From: Clostridia bacterium
Lineage (GTDB): Bacteria; Bacillota; Clostridia; UMGS1883
NCBI GenBank assembly: GCA_017505525.1
Contig: JAFVPB010000002.1
Coordinates: 77,100-141,099 of the forward strand
Length of the DNA stretch: 64,000 nt
Reading direction: 5' to 3'
The position numbers and the translations under genes are program-made. Of this stretch, positions 16,259 to 26,113 are shown piece after piece. The first letter of the stretch is position 1. Each line of letters starts with the position of its first letter. The notes below the pieces were generated by a model. That model was not told where the DNA came from. It searched no databases and worked only from the letters and a program-made list of their open reading frames with translations.

Positions 16259-16773
16259 TTTATCAGATCTTTCAGCATAAATATAATTTTTTTAGCAAGG
16301 CTTAAAACAGCCATATGAATCACAAAAGTTAATAAAAGCGCCCCGATTCTTATTATAACAGCACTTTTAAAATCGGCAAAATAGCCAACCCCTACAAGCA
16401 CATTTGTGGTTATAAAAAGTCCGATTAAAAACAGGCACAGCGAGCAAAAAAACGCCCTCAAATAATAAAATTTATTATTCTTTGCCCCGTAGAAAAACAA
16501 CCCAAACACCACTCCGCCAATAAATTCTATTATTGTGATTTGTGGCAGTGGCGGACCAACAGGCACTAAAAAGGCATTCAGCAAATCGGATATTGCAGCC
16601 ACAATTCCCGCACTTATGGGGCCATACAAAGCACCCGTTACAAAAATTGTGATAAATTTCATCGGGATTTTAATCTGATTTCCCACCCTGAAAGTCATAT
16701 AAATTGCAAGAAGCACCGTAATTGCAATTAAAATGCCCAGTGTTGCCGTTTTTTTAACTGTAAGATTTTTCAT
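16255..16773 (-). CDS. folT: Folate ECF transporter S component FolT
   Basis: I place the start at the ATG at 16773 (172 residues). The reading frame is open further upstream, but that part is the riboswitch. The protein begins MKNLTVKKTATLGILIAITV and has about six hydrophobic segments. FVTGALYGPISAGIVAAISDLLN and PQITIIEFIGGVVFGLFFY match FolT-type substrate-binding subunits. It imports folates with a shared ECF-A/A'/T module not in this window. The THF riboswitch directly before it and the ATGA overlap with folC support the substrate. The ribosome site AAAGG lies in the 3' arm of a hairpin. Confidence 0.93.
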   Translation of the reverse strand: MKNLTVKKTATLGILIAITVLLAIYMTFRVGNQIKIPMKFITIFVTGALYGPISAGIVAAISDLLNAFLVPVGPPLPQITIIEFIGGVVFGLFFYGAKNNKFYYLRAFFCSLCLFLIGLFITTNVLVGVGYFADFKSAVIIRIGALLLTFVIHMAVLSLAKKIIFMLKDLIK

Positions 16774-16780
16774 AAGTAAA

Positions 16781-16811
16781 CCGACCTTTCTGCATGCTGC
16801 AGAAAGGTCGG
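16781..16811 (-). promoter_or_regulatory. Riboswitch expression platform: hairpin hiding the folT ribosome site
   Basis: A perfect 14-bp stem (16781-16794 with 16798-16811) lies between the THF aptamer and folT. On the minus strand its 3' arm is GCAGAAAGGTCGG, 8-10 bases before the ATG, so the Shine-Dalgarno AAAGG is inside the stem. The bases after it (TTTACTT) are a poor T tract, so I infer translational rather than transcriptional control. Confidence 0.7.
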
Positions 16812-16834
16812 TTATATAAACTAACTTTTTTACA

Positions 16835-16932
16835 GCAACGGAATGCGAATCTGCCACCGCAAGAATAAATCTTTTCGTCACGGCGACAACTTCCCGTTCG
16901 CTGTGCACTTAACGCGGCAAATTCTACTTTGC
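16835..16932 (-). promoter_or_regulatory. Tetrahydrofolate (THF) riboswitch aptamer
   Basis: Read on the minus strand, the P1 stem GCAA/TTGC encloses AAGTAGA, GCGTTAAGTG, GGGAAGTTGTC, GACGAAAAG, GCGGTGGCAG and GCATTCCG in the order of the THF (folT) aptamer. It matches the Eubacterium siraeum folT aptamer closely in the conserved joining regions. It lies directly before folT-folC. No strong promoter is seen between it and glgP: TATAAT is present at 16941-16946 but without a clear -35, so some read-through from the glg operon is possible. Confidence 0.93.
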
Positions 16933-16937
16933 AAAAA

Positions 16938-19361
16938 TTAATTATAGTCTTTTAAATTCCAGATTATTTCATTATACTCCTGTATTGTTCTGTCGCTTGA
17001 AAAATATCCGCTTTTAGAAATATTAATCACTGCTTTTTCTGCCCATTTTTCTTTATTGCGAAAATCTTCCATAGCGCGGTTAAACACCGAAACATAGCTT
17101 TTAAAATCCCTTACCACCATATATTCATCGGCTTTATCCCCAAAGATTAGTGAATGGTATAAATCGTAGTAAAGCTTTGGATTTTCGGGGTTTATCGTTC
17201 CATCGATAAGCATATCAATAATTTTTCTGATTTCGCTGTCGGAAGCGTAAATCTTCCCTGCAGGATTTTCATTATATCTTATTTCGTTTTCAGCCTGAGC
17301 TGAATTCATTCCGAAGATATAAATATTATCATCTCCCACAAGCGAGTGCATCTCAACATTTGCTCCGTCGAGTGTGCCGAGCGTTACTGCTCCGTTTGCC
17401 ATAAACTTCATATTTCCCGTTCCGCTTGCTTCTTTACCTGCAGTTGAAATCTGCTCTGATATATCGGAAGCGGGAATAATTTTTTCAGCCAGGCTTACGC
17501 CATAGTTTTCTATGAAAACAACCTTGATTTTTCCGTTTATGCTTTTATCATTATTGATTAATCTTGCCACGTCGCAAATAAGGCGTATAATAAGCTTTGC
17601 TCTTTTATATCCGGGCGAAGCCTTTGCACCGAAGATAAAGGTGCAATTTTCCATATCATAGGAACTGTTTTTTATTTTATCATAAAGATACAGAATATGC
17701 AATACCTTTAACAGTTGTCTTTTATATTCGTGAAGCCTTTTTACCTGAACATCGAAAATGCTTTCGGGGTCGATTTCTATATTGTTGTGCTCCTTTATAT
17801 ACTCTGCGAGCAATCTTTTTTTCTTAAGCTTGATTTTTCTGAATTCTTCAAGGAACTCCTTGTCGCACGAAAACTCTTCAAGTTTTAGAAGCTCTGTTGA
17901 ATTTTTTATCCACCCTTCACCTATTTTTTCTGTGATAAGCTTGCTCAGTTCGGGATTAGAAAGGCACATCCATCTGCGGAAGGTTATTCCGTTTGTTATT
18001 GAAACAAATTTTTCAGGGCATAGATTATTGTAATCGGCAAACACTCTGCTTTTTAAAATATCAGTGTGAAGCGTGGAAACGCCGTTTATTTTTCGGCAGG
18101 ATGAAAGGCACAAATTTGCCATATTCACATAATTCTGCGTAACTATTGCCATATAATTTATTTTTCCCCAATCTTCCCCGTAAATCCCTATAAGCTTTTG
18201 GGTAAGGCGTCGGTTCAATTCCTCTATAATCATAAAAATTCGGGGAATTACGCTTTTAATCATATCTATATGCCATTTTTCAAGGGCTTCTGCCATAATC
18301 GTGTGGTTTGTATAGGCAAACACTTTTTCCACAACATTAAAAGCCTCATCCCATCCTAATCCTTCCTCGTCCATAAGAATTCTCATAAGCTCGGGAATTG
18401 CAAGAGCAGGGTGCGTGTCGTTAATGTGAATACTGATATATTCGGGAAGATTTTTAAGATTATCGCCGTGCATTTTCTTAAAGCGGTTAACTATCCACTG
18501 CATAGTGCACGAGCAGAGAAAATACTGTTGTTTAAGGCGAAGTGCTTTTCCCTCCTGATGGTTGTCTTCAGGATACAGCACCTTGCTTAAAACCTCGCTG
18601 AGCGCCTTATCTTCCACAGCCTTTAAATATTCGCCCTGTGAAAATTTATTCATATCAAGCTCTTTTTCTGCCCTTGCCGACCACAGCCTGAGAGTGTTTA
18701 CAATTTTTGAATCATAGCCCAGTATCGGCATATCGTAAGGAATACCCACCACATTTGTTGTGGAATTATAGTTCACTTTCATTCCGCTTTCCGTCATAAC
18801 GGTTTCCACGTTTCCGCCAAAGCGCACCACAACCTTTTCATCGCGCTTCGCTATTTCCCACACATGCCCCTCACTCAGCCAGTTATCAGGAGTTTCCACT
18901 TGCTCTCCGCCCACAATTTTCTGGCGGAAAAGTCCGTATTCGTATCGTATAGAGCACCCGAATGCAGGAAGGTTAAGAGTTGTGAGGGAGTCCATAAAGC
19001 AAGCGGCAAGCCTGCCAAGTCCTCCGTTTCCAAGTCCCGCATCGTTTTCCTCACTTGCTATTTCATCAATTGAAAAACCAAGTTCGCGAAGTGCCGCTTT
19101 ATATTCATTTAAAAGTCCTATATTTAAAAGGTTATTCTTAAGAGCTTTTCCCATCAGAAATTCAAACGAAAGATAAAAAAGCTCTTTTTTCTTTTCTTTT
19201 TTCTGGGTGCGTTTATACTCCGCCCATTTTTCCATAATAGCATCGCGCAAGGAAAGTGCCGCTGCGTTATATATGTTTTCTTTTGTTGCTTCTTCAATAT
19301 TTTTTCCGTAGTTACGCATAAGGTGTTCTTTTATTGATACCTTTATTTCATCTTTATTCAT
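16938..19361 (-). CDS. glgP: Glycogen/alpha-glucan phosphorylase
   Basis: An 807-residue GT35 enzyme that releases glucose-1-phosphate from glycogen. ENDAGLGNGGLGRLAACFMD is the family signature near residue ~105. The PLP lysine is in EASGTGNMKFMANGAVTLGT, and SIHINDTHPALAIPEL is also present. Length is standard for bacterial GlgP. It is the last gene of glgBCDAP, starting immediately after the glgA stop. The window shows no allosteric N-terminal extension. Confidence 0.97.
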   Translation of the reverse strand: MNKDEIKVSIKEHLMRNYGKNIEEATKENIYNAAALSLRDAIMEKWAEYKRTQKKEKKKELFYLSFEFLMGKALKNNLLNIGLLNEYKAALRELGFSIDEIASEENDAGLGNGGLGRLAACFMDSLTTLNLPAFGCSIRYEYGLFRQKIVGGEQVETPDNWLSEGHVWEIAKRDEKVVVRFGGNVETVMTESGMKVNYNSTTNVVGIPYDMPILGYDSKIVNTLRLWSARAEKELDMNKFSQGEYLKAVEDKALSEVLSKVLYPEDNHQEGKALRLKQQYFLCSCTMQWIVNRFKKMHGDNLKNLPEYISIHINDTHPALAIPELMRILMDEEGLGWDEAFNVVEKVFAYTNHTIMAEALEKWHIDMIKSVIPRIFMIIEELNRRLTQKLIGIYGEDWGKINYMAIVTQNYVNMANLCLSSCRKINGVSTLHTDILKSRVFADYNNLCPEKFVSITNGITFRRWMCLSNPELSKLITEKIGEGWIKNSTELLKLEEFSCDKEFLEEFRKIKLKKKRLLAEYIKEHNNIEIDPESIFDVQVKRLHEYKRQLLKVLHILYLYDKIKNSSYDMENCTFIFGAKASPGYKRAKLIIRLICDVARLINNDKSINGKIKVVFIENYGVSLAEKIIPASDISEQISTAGKEASGTGNMKFMANGAVTLGTLDGANVEMHSLVGDDNIYIFGMNSAQAENEIRYNENPAGKIYASDSEIRKIIDMLIDGTINPENPKLYYDLYHSLIFGDKADEYMVVRDFKSYVSVFNRAMEDFRNKEKWAEKAVINISKSGYFSSDRTIQEYNEIIWNLKDYN

Positions 19362-20810
19362 TTACACACTTCCCAAAAGATAATTATAAACTTCAATATA
19401 GCTCTTTGCCGAATTATCCCACGAAAAATCGGCTTTCATTGCTCGCTTCATCATGGCTTGCCATGCCTTTTTATTATTCTTCCACACCGATTTTGCGTAG
19501 TTTATCACATATAGCATTTCATGGGCATTGTAATTTGCAAAGCTAAAGCCCGTTCCTGTGTTTTCATATTCATTATAGGCTTCTACAGTGTCTTTAAGTC
19601 CGCCTGTTTCCCTTACTATTGGAAGAGCACCATAGTGCATTGCTATCATCTGGCTCAATCCGCAAGGCTCGAAAAGAGATGGCATTAAAAATGCATCGCT
19701 TGCAGCATAAATTCTGTGGCTTAGGGAATTATCGAATTTTATCACCGAGCAAACGCTTCCTTTATATTTCCACTCGTAATGGCGAAGCATATTTTCGTAG
19801 GTTTCATCGCCCGAGCCAAGGATAACAAGCTGCACTTCGCCTTGTGCCATCATTTCGTCCATAATATGGTCTACAAGCTCGAGCCCTTTTTGATGTGTAA
19901 GCCTTGTAACCATTCCTATAAGAAATTTATTTTCATCTTCCAAAAGTCCCAATTCTCTTTGAAGCTTAAGCTTATTATCTCTTTTTTTGCTCACTACATT
20001 TCTTGCATCAAAATTTTCTTCTATATTTTCATCTGTGCGAGGATTCCACACATCGTAATCTATTCCGTTCACAATTCCGCGCACGCTTTCGTGCCGTGCA
20101 TTTAAAATTCCATTTAAATTTTCCCCGAAATATTCGTTCATTATTTCGCACGAATAAGTTGGGCTTACCGTTGTGATATAATCTGAATACACAAGTCCGC
20201 CTTTTAAAAAGCTTGCATCTTTATAGAATTCAAGCTTATCGGGAGTGAAATAGTCGTCGTCGAGGTCAAGTATGTCGCTGATAGTTTTTTTATCGTATAT
20301 TCCCTGATACTTTAAATTGTGAATTGTCATCACCGTTTTTATACGATTGTATCTGTCGTCGTGAGAATAGTGTGCTTTTAAAAGCACGGGAATCATACCC
20401 GTTTGCCAATCGTTAAGGTTTATCACATCGGGCCAGAAGCCTGTTACCTGCAAAAGCGCAAGCACTGCCTTATCGAAAAAAGCAAACCTTTCTATATCGA
20501 TATAAACATCGCTGTATAAAGGCTCGTGCCCGAAGTAGAATTCGTTATCCACAAAATAGTAAATAACATCATCTTTCTCGAGCTTGAAAACGCCCGCATA
20601 CTGGCTTCTCCACCCCATTTTTATATAGATGTTATCAATGTAGTACATTTCTTTTACATATTTTTCATCTATGCTTTTATATTTTGGGAGTATAACCGCG
20701 GTGTTTACGCCCTCTTGTGCAAGCTTGCGCGGAAGCGCACCCACAACATCTCCCAATCCACCCGTTTTTACAAATGGCGCACATTCGCTCGATGCGAATA
20801 AAACATTCAT
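19362..20810 (-). CDS. glgA: Glycogen synthase (ADP-glucose)
   Basis: A 482-residue GT5 glycosyltransferase that extends alpha-1,4-glucan chains from ADP-glucose. The N-terminal ECAPFVKTGGLGDVVGALP carries the KTGGL ADP-glucose motif. The C-terminal half has MVTRLTHQKGLELV and the PSLFEPCGLSQMIAM site with the conserved glutamate. A strong AGGAGG precedes the ATG; it follows glgD by 12 bp. Confidence 0.97.
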   Translation of the reverse strand: MNVLFASSECAPFVKTGGLGDVVGALPRKLAQEGVNTAVILPKYKSIDEKYVKEMYYIDNIYIKMGWRSQYAGVFKLEKDDVIYYFVDNEFYFGHEPLYSDVYIDIERFAFFDKAVLALLQVTGFWPDVINLNDWQTGMIPVLLKAHYSHDDRYNRIKTVMTIHNLKYQGIYDKKTISDILDLDDDYFTPDKLEFYKDASFLKGGLVYSDYITTVSPTYSCEIMNEYFGENLNGILNARHESVRGIVNGIDYDVWNPRTDENIEENFDARNVVSKKRDNKLKLQRELGLLEDENKFLIGMVTRLTHQKGLELVDHIMDEMMAQGEVQLVILGSGDETYENMLRHYEWKYKGSVCSVIKFDNSLSHRIYAASDAFLMPSLFEPCGLSQMIAMHYGALPIVRETGGLKDTVEAYNEYENTGTGFSFANYNAHEMLYVINYAKSVWKNNKKAWQAMMKRAMKADFSWDNSAKSYIEVYNYLLGSV

Positions 20811-20822
20811 TATTTCTGCCTC

Positions 20823-21938
20823 CTATATAAGTGTTCTCTTTGGAAGAATTACGCTTAACCCCGGCTGCCCCACTAAGCGCTTATTTCTTCTTAACGTGCA
20901 TTCTTTATCAATAATAACGTTTTCAAGATCGCAGTTTTCTTCTATAACGCTGTTTTGCATTATAATACTGTTTTTTATATGACTTCCTGCGCCGATATAC
21001 ACGCCTCTTGAAATTATACTGTTTTCAACAGTTCCGTTAATATTGCAGCCATCGGCAATAAGAGAAGAGATTGCATTTGCTTCTTTTCCATACTTTGTGG
21101 GAACCTGATTTTTCACCTTTGTAAAAATCGGATTTTCCCCGCCAAAAATTTCGCGTCTTACAGAATTATCAAGCATTTTCATATTTGCTTCAAAGTAACT
21201 TTCCACAGAATTAATCCGCGCGACAAAGCCCTTGTGCTCGTATCCGTAGATATTAAGGCGGTTGAGATTACTGAGAATTATATCGCAGATAAAATCGTGG
21301 TTTCCGCGGCTGTATGCCTCTTCTATCATGCCTATAAGTTTAAGTCTTTCCACAATAAACATTTCCATTCCCGCGAGAGTGGTTTTCGGGTATCTGGGAC
21401 TGCAAAACGCCTCTGTTATTCTTTTGTTTTCATCAAGCGTATATAGATTGCAGTTTTCAAGATTATCTGTTGTTTTGTTGTCGCTGTATATAATTGTGAT
21501 ATCGGCATTTTTCTCTATGTGAAATTTAAGAGCATCGTAAAAAGTGATATTACAAATTGTGTTGCCCTCGCTTAAAAGCACGTATTTCTGCCTTGAACGA
21601 CGCAAAAAGGTAAGCACACCATAGATTAAATCTATAGTTCCGCTTGGTTTTCCGATATCTCCTCGTATATATGGCGGAAGAATAAAAAGCCCTGATTTTG
21701 TTCTGTTAAGGTCCCACGGTCCTCCGCTTCCCAGATGATCCATAAGTGAAAAATAATTTATTTTCGGTGCAACGCCCACATTAATTATTCCCGAATTTAC
21801 CATATTCGAAAGAATAAAATCTATAACTCTGTATCTTCCTGCAAACGGCAGTGCCGAAACAGAGCGCATTTGAGTAAGCTCGTTAAAAGAAAGCTCGCGG
21901 TTTCCCGCATACACTATTCCAAGCATATCATTATTCAC
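20823..21938 (-). CDS. glgD: GlgD, regulatory subunit of ADP-glucose pyrophosphorylase
   Basis: A 371-residue paralogue of GlgC, known in Firmicutes to form a GlgC-GlgD heteromer in which GlgD modulates activity. The N-terminus ([28 protein letters not shown]) lacks the GGxGxRLxxLT nucleotide loop of GlgC, so it is probably not catalytic. The C-terminus is a left-handed beta-helix ([20 protein letters not shown]). The reading frame begins at GTG 21938 and overlaps glgC by 8 bp. ATG at 21926, better spaced from CAGGAG, is an alternative start. Confidence 0.93.
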   Translation of the reverse strand: MNNDMLGIVYAGNRELSFNELTQMRSVSALPFAGRYRVIDFILSNMVNSGIINVGVAPKINYFSLMDHLGSGGPWDLNRTKSGLFILPPYIRGDIGKPSGTIDLIYGVLTFLRRSRQKYVLLSEGNTICNITFYDALKFHIEKNADITIIYSDNKTTDNLENCNLYTLDENKRITEAFCSPRYPKTTLAGMEMFIVERLKLIGMIEEAYSRGNHDFICDIILSNLNRLNIYGYEHKGFVARINSVESYFEANMKMLDNSVRREIFGGENPIFTKVKNQVPTKYGKEANAISSLIADGCNINGTVENSIISRGVYIGAGSHIKNSIIMQNSVIEENCDLENVIIDKECTLRRNKRLVGQPGLSVILPKRTLI

Positions 21939-23148
21939 TCCTGCGGCCCCCTCTCGTTACCATTTCCTCTTTATATACCGTTGTTCCCTCCGAAAGTGTA
22001 ATTCCGCCTGAAACAACGCTTATTCCATCGGTGCAATATGAAGATTTTTTCTCGGCATTTTCTTTAATTCCAACGCTGCAGCCATCTCCAATCACGGCGT
22101 TTTCCCCGATAATTGCTTTATTTATCAACGTATTTTTCCCTATAGTTGCCCCCGGGAAAATTATAGAATCTTTAATTACTGCACCCTCTTTAACGGTAAC
22201 CCCCTCAAAGAGAATACTGTGATAAATCTCGCCGAAAACGTTGCACCCTTCGGTAACACAGCTGTTTTTAACCACTGCACCCTCGGCTATATAGTGCGGA
22301 GGCTTTACGGGATTTCTTGAAAAGATACTTTTATCGTTATCGTATAAGTTGAGCACCGGAGGCTCTGTTAATAAATCCATATTAGCCTCCCACAGGCTTT
22401 TTATTGTTCCAACATCTTTCCAGTAGCCATCGAAACTATAGGCAAACATTCTTTCCTTTGCCCCAAGCATAGAGGGAATTATATTTTTGCCGAAATCATT
22501 CACACTTTCAGGATTTTTCTCGTCCTTTTTAAGATATTTTTTAAGTGTTTTCCATGTAAATATATAAACGCCCATAGATGCAAGATTGCTTTTTGGCTTT
22601 TGCGGTTTTTCATTAAACTCTGTGATTTTTCCGCTTTCATCTGCCGTCATAATTCCATATCGGCTTGCATCTTCCCACGGAACTTCTATAACGGCTATTG
22701 TGGCATCGGCATCTTTTTCTTTGTGAAACAGCAGCATCTTTGAATAATCCATTTTATAGATATGGTCGCCCGATAAAATAACAACGTAGCCCGGGTTAAA
22801 CCTGTCTATAAATTCAATATTCTGATATATGGCATTGGCAGTGCCTTTATACCATTCTCCTTTTTCATCGCTCTGATACGGGGGCAGAATGAAAACGCCC
22901 CCTATATTTTTGTTTAAATCCCACGGGGCACCGTTGCCTATATAAGTATTTAAATCAAGCGGTTGATACTGTGTTAAAACGCCCACTGTGTTAATTCCCG
23001 AATGCAGGCAGTTGCTAAGCGTAAAATCAATTATTCTGTATTTTCCGCCAAAAGGAACGGCGGGCTTTGCAACCGACTTTGTAAGCACGCCAAGCCTGGA
23101 CCCCTGCCCTCCCGCCAGAATCATAGCAATGCATTCAGTTCTTTTCAT
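21931..23148 (-). CDS. glgC: Glucose-1-phosphate adenylyltransferase
   Basis: A 405-residue enzyme that makes ADP-glucose from glucose-1-phosphate and ATP, the committed glycogen step. The loop [20 protein letters not shown], the [13 protein letters not shown] segment, [11 protein letters not shown] and the [10 protein letters not shown] active-site motif are intact. The C-terminal hexapeptide beta-helix follows. It overlaps glgB by 14 bp. Confidence 0.97.
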   Translation of the reverse strand: MKRTECIAMILAGGQGSRLGVLTKSVAKPAVPFGGKYRIIDFTLSNCLHSGINTVGVLTQYQPLDLNTYIGNGAPWDLNKNIGGVFILPPYQSDEKGEWYKGTANAIYQNIEFIDRFNPGYVVILSGDHIYKMDYSKMLLFHKEKDADATIAVIEVPWEDASRYGIMTADESGKITEFNEKPQKPKSNLASMGVYIFTWKTLKKYLKKDEKNPESVNDFGKNIIPSMLGAKERMFAYSFDGYWKDVGTIKSLWEANMDLLTEPPVLNLYDNDKSIFSRNPVKPPHYIAEGAVVKNSCVTEGCNVFGEIYHSILFEGVTVKEGAVIKDSIIFPGATIGKNTLINKAIIGENAVIGDGCSVGIKENAEKKSSYCTDGISVVSGGITLSEGTTVYKEEMVTRGGRRSE

Positions 23149-25030
23149 TTTTTCGCTTCCCTTCAGATTTTTTTAAGCCTGTACGCTTTAAATACACCCC
23201 ACTCATAGGCGGTAAATCCACCGAGATTGTATGGGGCATATTATTAAACGGTTTTTTCTTTGCGTAAACACTTTTTACTTTTCTGCCCTTTCCGCCGAAA
23301 GCTTTGTCATCGGTTGAAAGCACCTCGCTGTAGCATCCGCCCCTCGGCACTCCCACAATATAGTTTTTATATTCAACGGGAGTGAAATTGCAAATCACAA
23401 CTATTTCATCGCGTGCATTCTTTCCCCGCCTTACAAATGATACAATCGAGCGCTCGTTATCGTCGGGGTTAATCCACTCAAATCCGTCCCAATGGTTATC
23501 AATTTCCCAAAGTGCCTTGTTCTCTCTGTAAAACCTATTAAGCTTTTTTATAAACTCAAAAAATGTGCGGTGCGTTTCAAATTCAAGCAAATTCCATTCA
23601 AGGCTTTCATTGTAGCGCCATTCTATAAACTGCGCTATTTCGCACCCCATAAACATCATCTTTTTACCGGGGTGTGCCATTTTAAACATAAAAAAGGTTT
23701 TCAGCGAATCGAATTTCTGCCCATAAAGTCCCGCCATTTTCTGAATAAGCGAGGCTTTTCCGTGCACAACTTCATCGTGGGATATGGGGAGAACAAAATT
23801 TTCGGAAAACGCATACACCATAGAAAAAGTTAAAAGATTATGATTGTATTTTCTGAAATAGGGGTCCATACTCATATATCGTAAAGAATCGTTCATCCAT
23901 CCCATATTCCATTTTAAATCAAATCCAAGTCCGCCATCTCGTGCGCTTTTTGTAACGCTTGGCCACGCAGTAGATTCCTCGGCAATCATTATAACGCCAT
24001 TAAAATTTTCCTTGATTTTTGTGTTGAGCTTTCTTAAAAAAGCTATTGCTTCAAGATTTTCCTTTCCTCCATAGATATTGGGAATCCACTCTGTTCTTCC
24101 ATAGTCAAGATATAGCATACTCGAAACGGCATCAACCCTTATTCCGTCGATATGGTACTCACTCAGCCAGTAAAAGGCACTCGAAATAAGAAATGATACC
24201 ACCTCTCCCCGACCGTAATCGAAAACAAGCGTACCCCATTCTTTATGCTCACCTTTTCTCCAGTCGCCATATTCATAAAGCGCTCCACCATCGAAAAATG
24301 CAAGTCCGTGTTCGTCGCGCGGAAAATGCGCAGGTACCCAATCCATAATTACACCTATGCCACTTTCGTGGCATTTATTCACAAAATACATAAAATCATC
24401 GGGCGTGCCATATCTTGATGTGGGTGCAAAATATCCTGTAACCTGATAACCCCAGCTTCCGTCGAAAGGATATTCCGTAACGGGCATAAGCTCAATGTGG
24501 GTGTAGCCCATCTCTTTCACATATTCCGTAAGCTTATCTGCCATTTCCCTGTAGGAAAGGGGCGAGCCATCTTCTTTCGTTTTCCAGCTTCCAAGATGAA
24601 CCTCGTATATCAGCATAGGTTTCTGAAGGTCGCTCTTGTTTCTGTTTTCAATCCATTCGCAGTCGCTCCAATTAAACTTACTTTCATAAAGCACAGAGGC
24701 TGTTTCAGGTCTTAACTGACTATATCGCGCATATGGGTCGGCTTTGTAGATTTCTTTTTTGTGGCTGTCCTCAATTAAAAATTTATAGCACTGCCCCTCT
24801 TTTGCGTTTTCAATATATGTGTGCCAGATTCCCCATTCATTAAGAAGCTCCATCTTGTTTTTCTCTTTATCCCAACCATTAAAATCGCCCACCACACTAA
24901 CCGCTTTTGCTTTGGGTGCCCACACAGAAAAACTGAAACCCTTTTTTTCTTTTACCGCGCCTAATATTTCATAGCTTTTAAAATTTTCGCCATTTTTGAA
25001 TTCTCTTAATAAATTTTCTCTGATTTTCAT
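23135..25030 (-). CDS. glgB: 1,4-alpha-glucan branching enzyme
   Basis: A 631-residue GH13 enzyme that introduces alpha-1,6 branches. The start at 25030 ([11 protein letters not shown]) has AAAGGAGC seven bases upstream; an in-frame ATG at 25087 lacks such a site. The CBM48-like N-terminal domain contains [20 protein letters not shown]. Catalytic motifs follow in order: [20 protein letters not shown] (nucleophile Asp), [12 protein letters not shown] (acid/base Glu) and [11 protein letters not shown]. It is the first gene of the glycogen operon; no convincing promoter was found in the 80 bp before it. Confidence 0.97.
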   Translation of the reverse strand: MKIRENLLREFKNGENFKSYEILGAVKEKKGFSFSVWAPKAKAVSVVGDFNGWDKEKNKMELLNEWGIWHTYIENAKEGQCYKFLIEDSHKKEIYKADPYARYSQLRPETASVLYESKFNWSDCEWIENRNKSDLQKPMLIYEVHLGSWKTKEDGSPLSYREMADKLTEYVKEMGYTHIELMPVTEYPFDGSWGYQVTGYFAPTSRYGTPDDFMYFVNKCHESGIGVIMDWVPAHFPRDEHGLAFFDGGALYEYGDWRKGEHKEWGTLVFDYGRGEVVSFLISSAFYWLSEYHIDGIRVDAVSSMLYLDYGRTEWIPNIYGGKENLEAIAFLRKLNTKIKENFNGVIMIAEESTAWPSVTKSARDGGLGFDLKWNMGWMNDSLRYMSMDPYFRKYNHNLLTFSMVYAFSENFVLPISHDEVVHGKASLIQKMAGLYGQKFDSLKTFFMFKMAHPGKKMMFMGCEIAQFIEWRYNESLEWNLLEFETHRTFFEFIKKLNRFYRENKALWEIDNHWDGFEWINPDDNERSIVSFVRRGKNARDEIVVICNFTPVEYKNYIVGVPRGGCYSEVLSTDDKAFGGKGRKVKSVYAKKKPFNNMPHTISVDLPPMSGVYLKRTGLKKSEGKRKNEKN

Positions 25031-25111
25031 ATTTGTGCTCCTTTTATTTATATAGTGCATTAAAACGGGCATAACTATTCTTGCCATTATAAATATTTAT
25101 ATAAAAAAGCA

Positions 25112-25152
25112 CAAAAAAAGACCATAACAACAAAATGTTGTTATGGTCTTTT
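25112..25152 (-). terminator. Terminator of fba
   Basis: A 16-bp perfect stem (25117-25132 with 25136-25151), loop AAA, followed by a seven-base T run on the minus strand, 11 bp beyond the fba stop. Confidence 0.92.
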
Positions 25153-25162
25153 CAAGTTTAAA

Positions 25163-26026
25163 TTAAGCCTTGTTTACAGAACCGAAAAGCTCCATTTTTT
25201 CTTTAACAGTAGCCTTGATTGCTTCAACGCCGGGTGCAAGCACCTTTCTTGGGTCGAATCCTTTACCAACGCGGTCTTTCTCTTCTTCAAAGTAAACGCG
25301 TGTAGCTGCTGTGAATGCTAACTGGCATTCTGTGTTAACATTGATTTTTGCAACACCAAGGTCGATAGCTTTTCTGATCATATCTGCAGGAATACCTGTG
25401 CCGCCGTGAAGAACGAGAGGCATATTTCCTGTTGCTTCGTTAATTTTTTCAAGAGCTTCAAAATTAAGACCCTTCCAGTTTTCAGGATACTTACCGTGGA
25501 TATTACCAATACCTGCAGCAAGCATTGTAACGCCAAGAGAAGCAATCTGCTTGCATTCTTCGGGATCTGCAATATCTCCGCCGCCGATTACGCCATCTTC
25601 TTCTCCGCCGATAGCACCAACCTCAGCCTCTAAGCTAAGGCCCTTTTCCTTACAGGTGTTTACAAGCTCTGTTGTCTTTTCAACGTTTTCGTCGATGGGA
25701 TAATGTGAACCATCAAACATTACTGAAGAAAAGCCTGCTTCAATACATTTATAAGCTGCTTCGTAGCTGCCGTGGTCAAGATGAAGTGCAACGGGAACTG
25801 TGATATTAAGCCCCTCGAGCATACCGTTAACCATACCTACAATTGTTTTGTAACCGCCCATATATTTTCCTGCGCCTTCGCTTACACCAAGGATAACAGG
25901 AGAATTAAGTTCCTGAGCTGTTAAAAGAATTGCTTTTGTCCATTCAAGGTTGTTGATGTTGAACTGACCTACAGCGTAGTGACCGTCGCGAGCCTTTTCC
26001 AACATTTCTTTTGCTGATACTAACAT
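25163..26026 (-). CDS. fba: Class II fructose-1,6-bisphosphate aldolase
   Basis: A 287-residue zinc-dependent aldolase of glycolysis and gluconeogenesis. I take ATG 26026 (MLVSAKEMLEKARDGHYAVG), preceded by a GGGGGG tract; the in-frame ATG at 26050 lacks a site. Key parts are VALHLDHGSYEAAYKCIEAG (catalytic Asp and zinc His), FDGSHYPIDENV, the glutamate of EAEVGAIGG, GNIHGKY and LVLHGGTGIP. It is monocistronic with its own terminator. Confidence 0.97.
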   Translation of the reverse strand: MLVSAKEMLEKARDGHYAVGQFNINNLEWTKAILLTAQELNSPVILGVSEGAGKYMGGYKTIVGMVNGMLEGLNITVPVALHLDHGSYEAAYKCIEAGFSSVMFDGSHYPIDENVEKTTELVNTCKEKGLSLEAEVGAIGGEEDGVIGGGDIADPEECKQIASLGVTMLAAGIGNIHGKYPENWKGLNFEALEKINEATGNMPLVLHGGTGIPADMIRKAIDLGVAKINVNTECQLAFTAATRVYFEEEKDRVGKGFDPRKVLAPGVEAIKATVKEKMELFGSVNKA

Positions 26027-26113
26027 TTTATTACCCCCCGTAAAAATCATATATTATATTATCGCATAAATTTTAAAAAAAATCAATATATATTAATTAA
26101 AAGAGGTGATTTT

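Noticed and set aside
16774-16908. N-terminal extension of FolT starting MHSEREVV.
   Set aside because: This part is the THF riboswitch and its hairpin. FolT homology begins at the ATG at 16773, which has a ribosome site.
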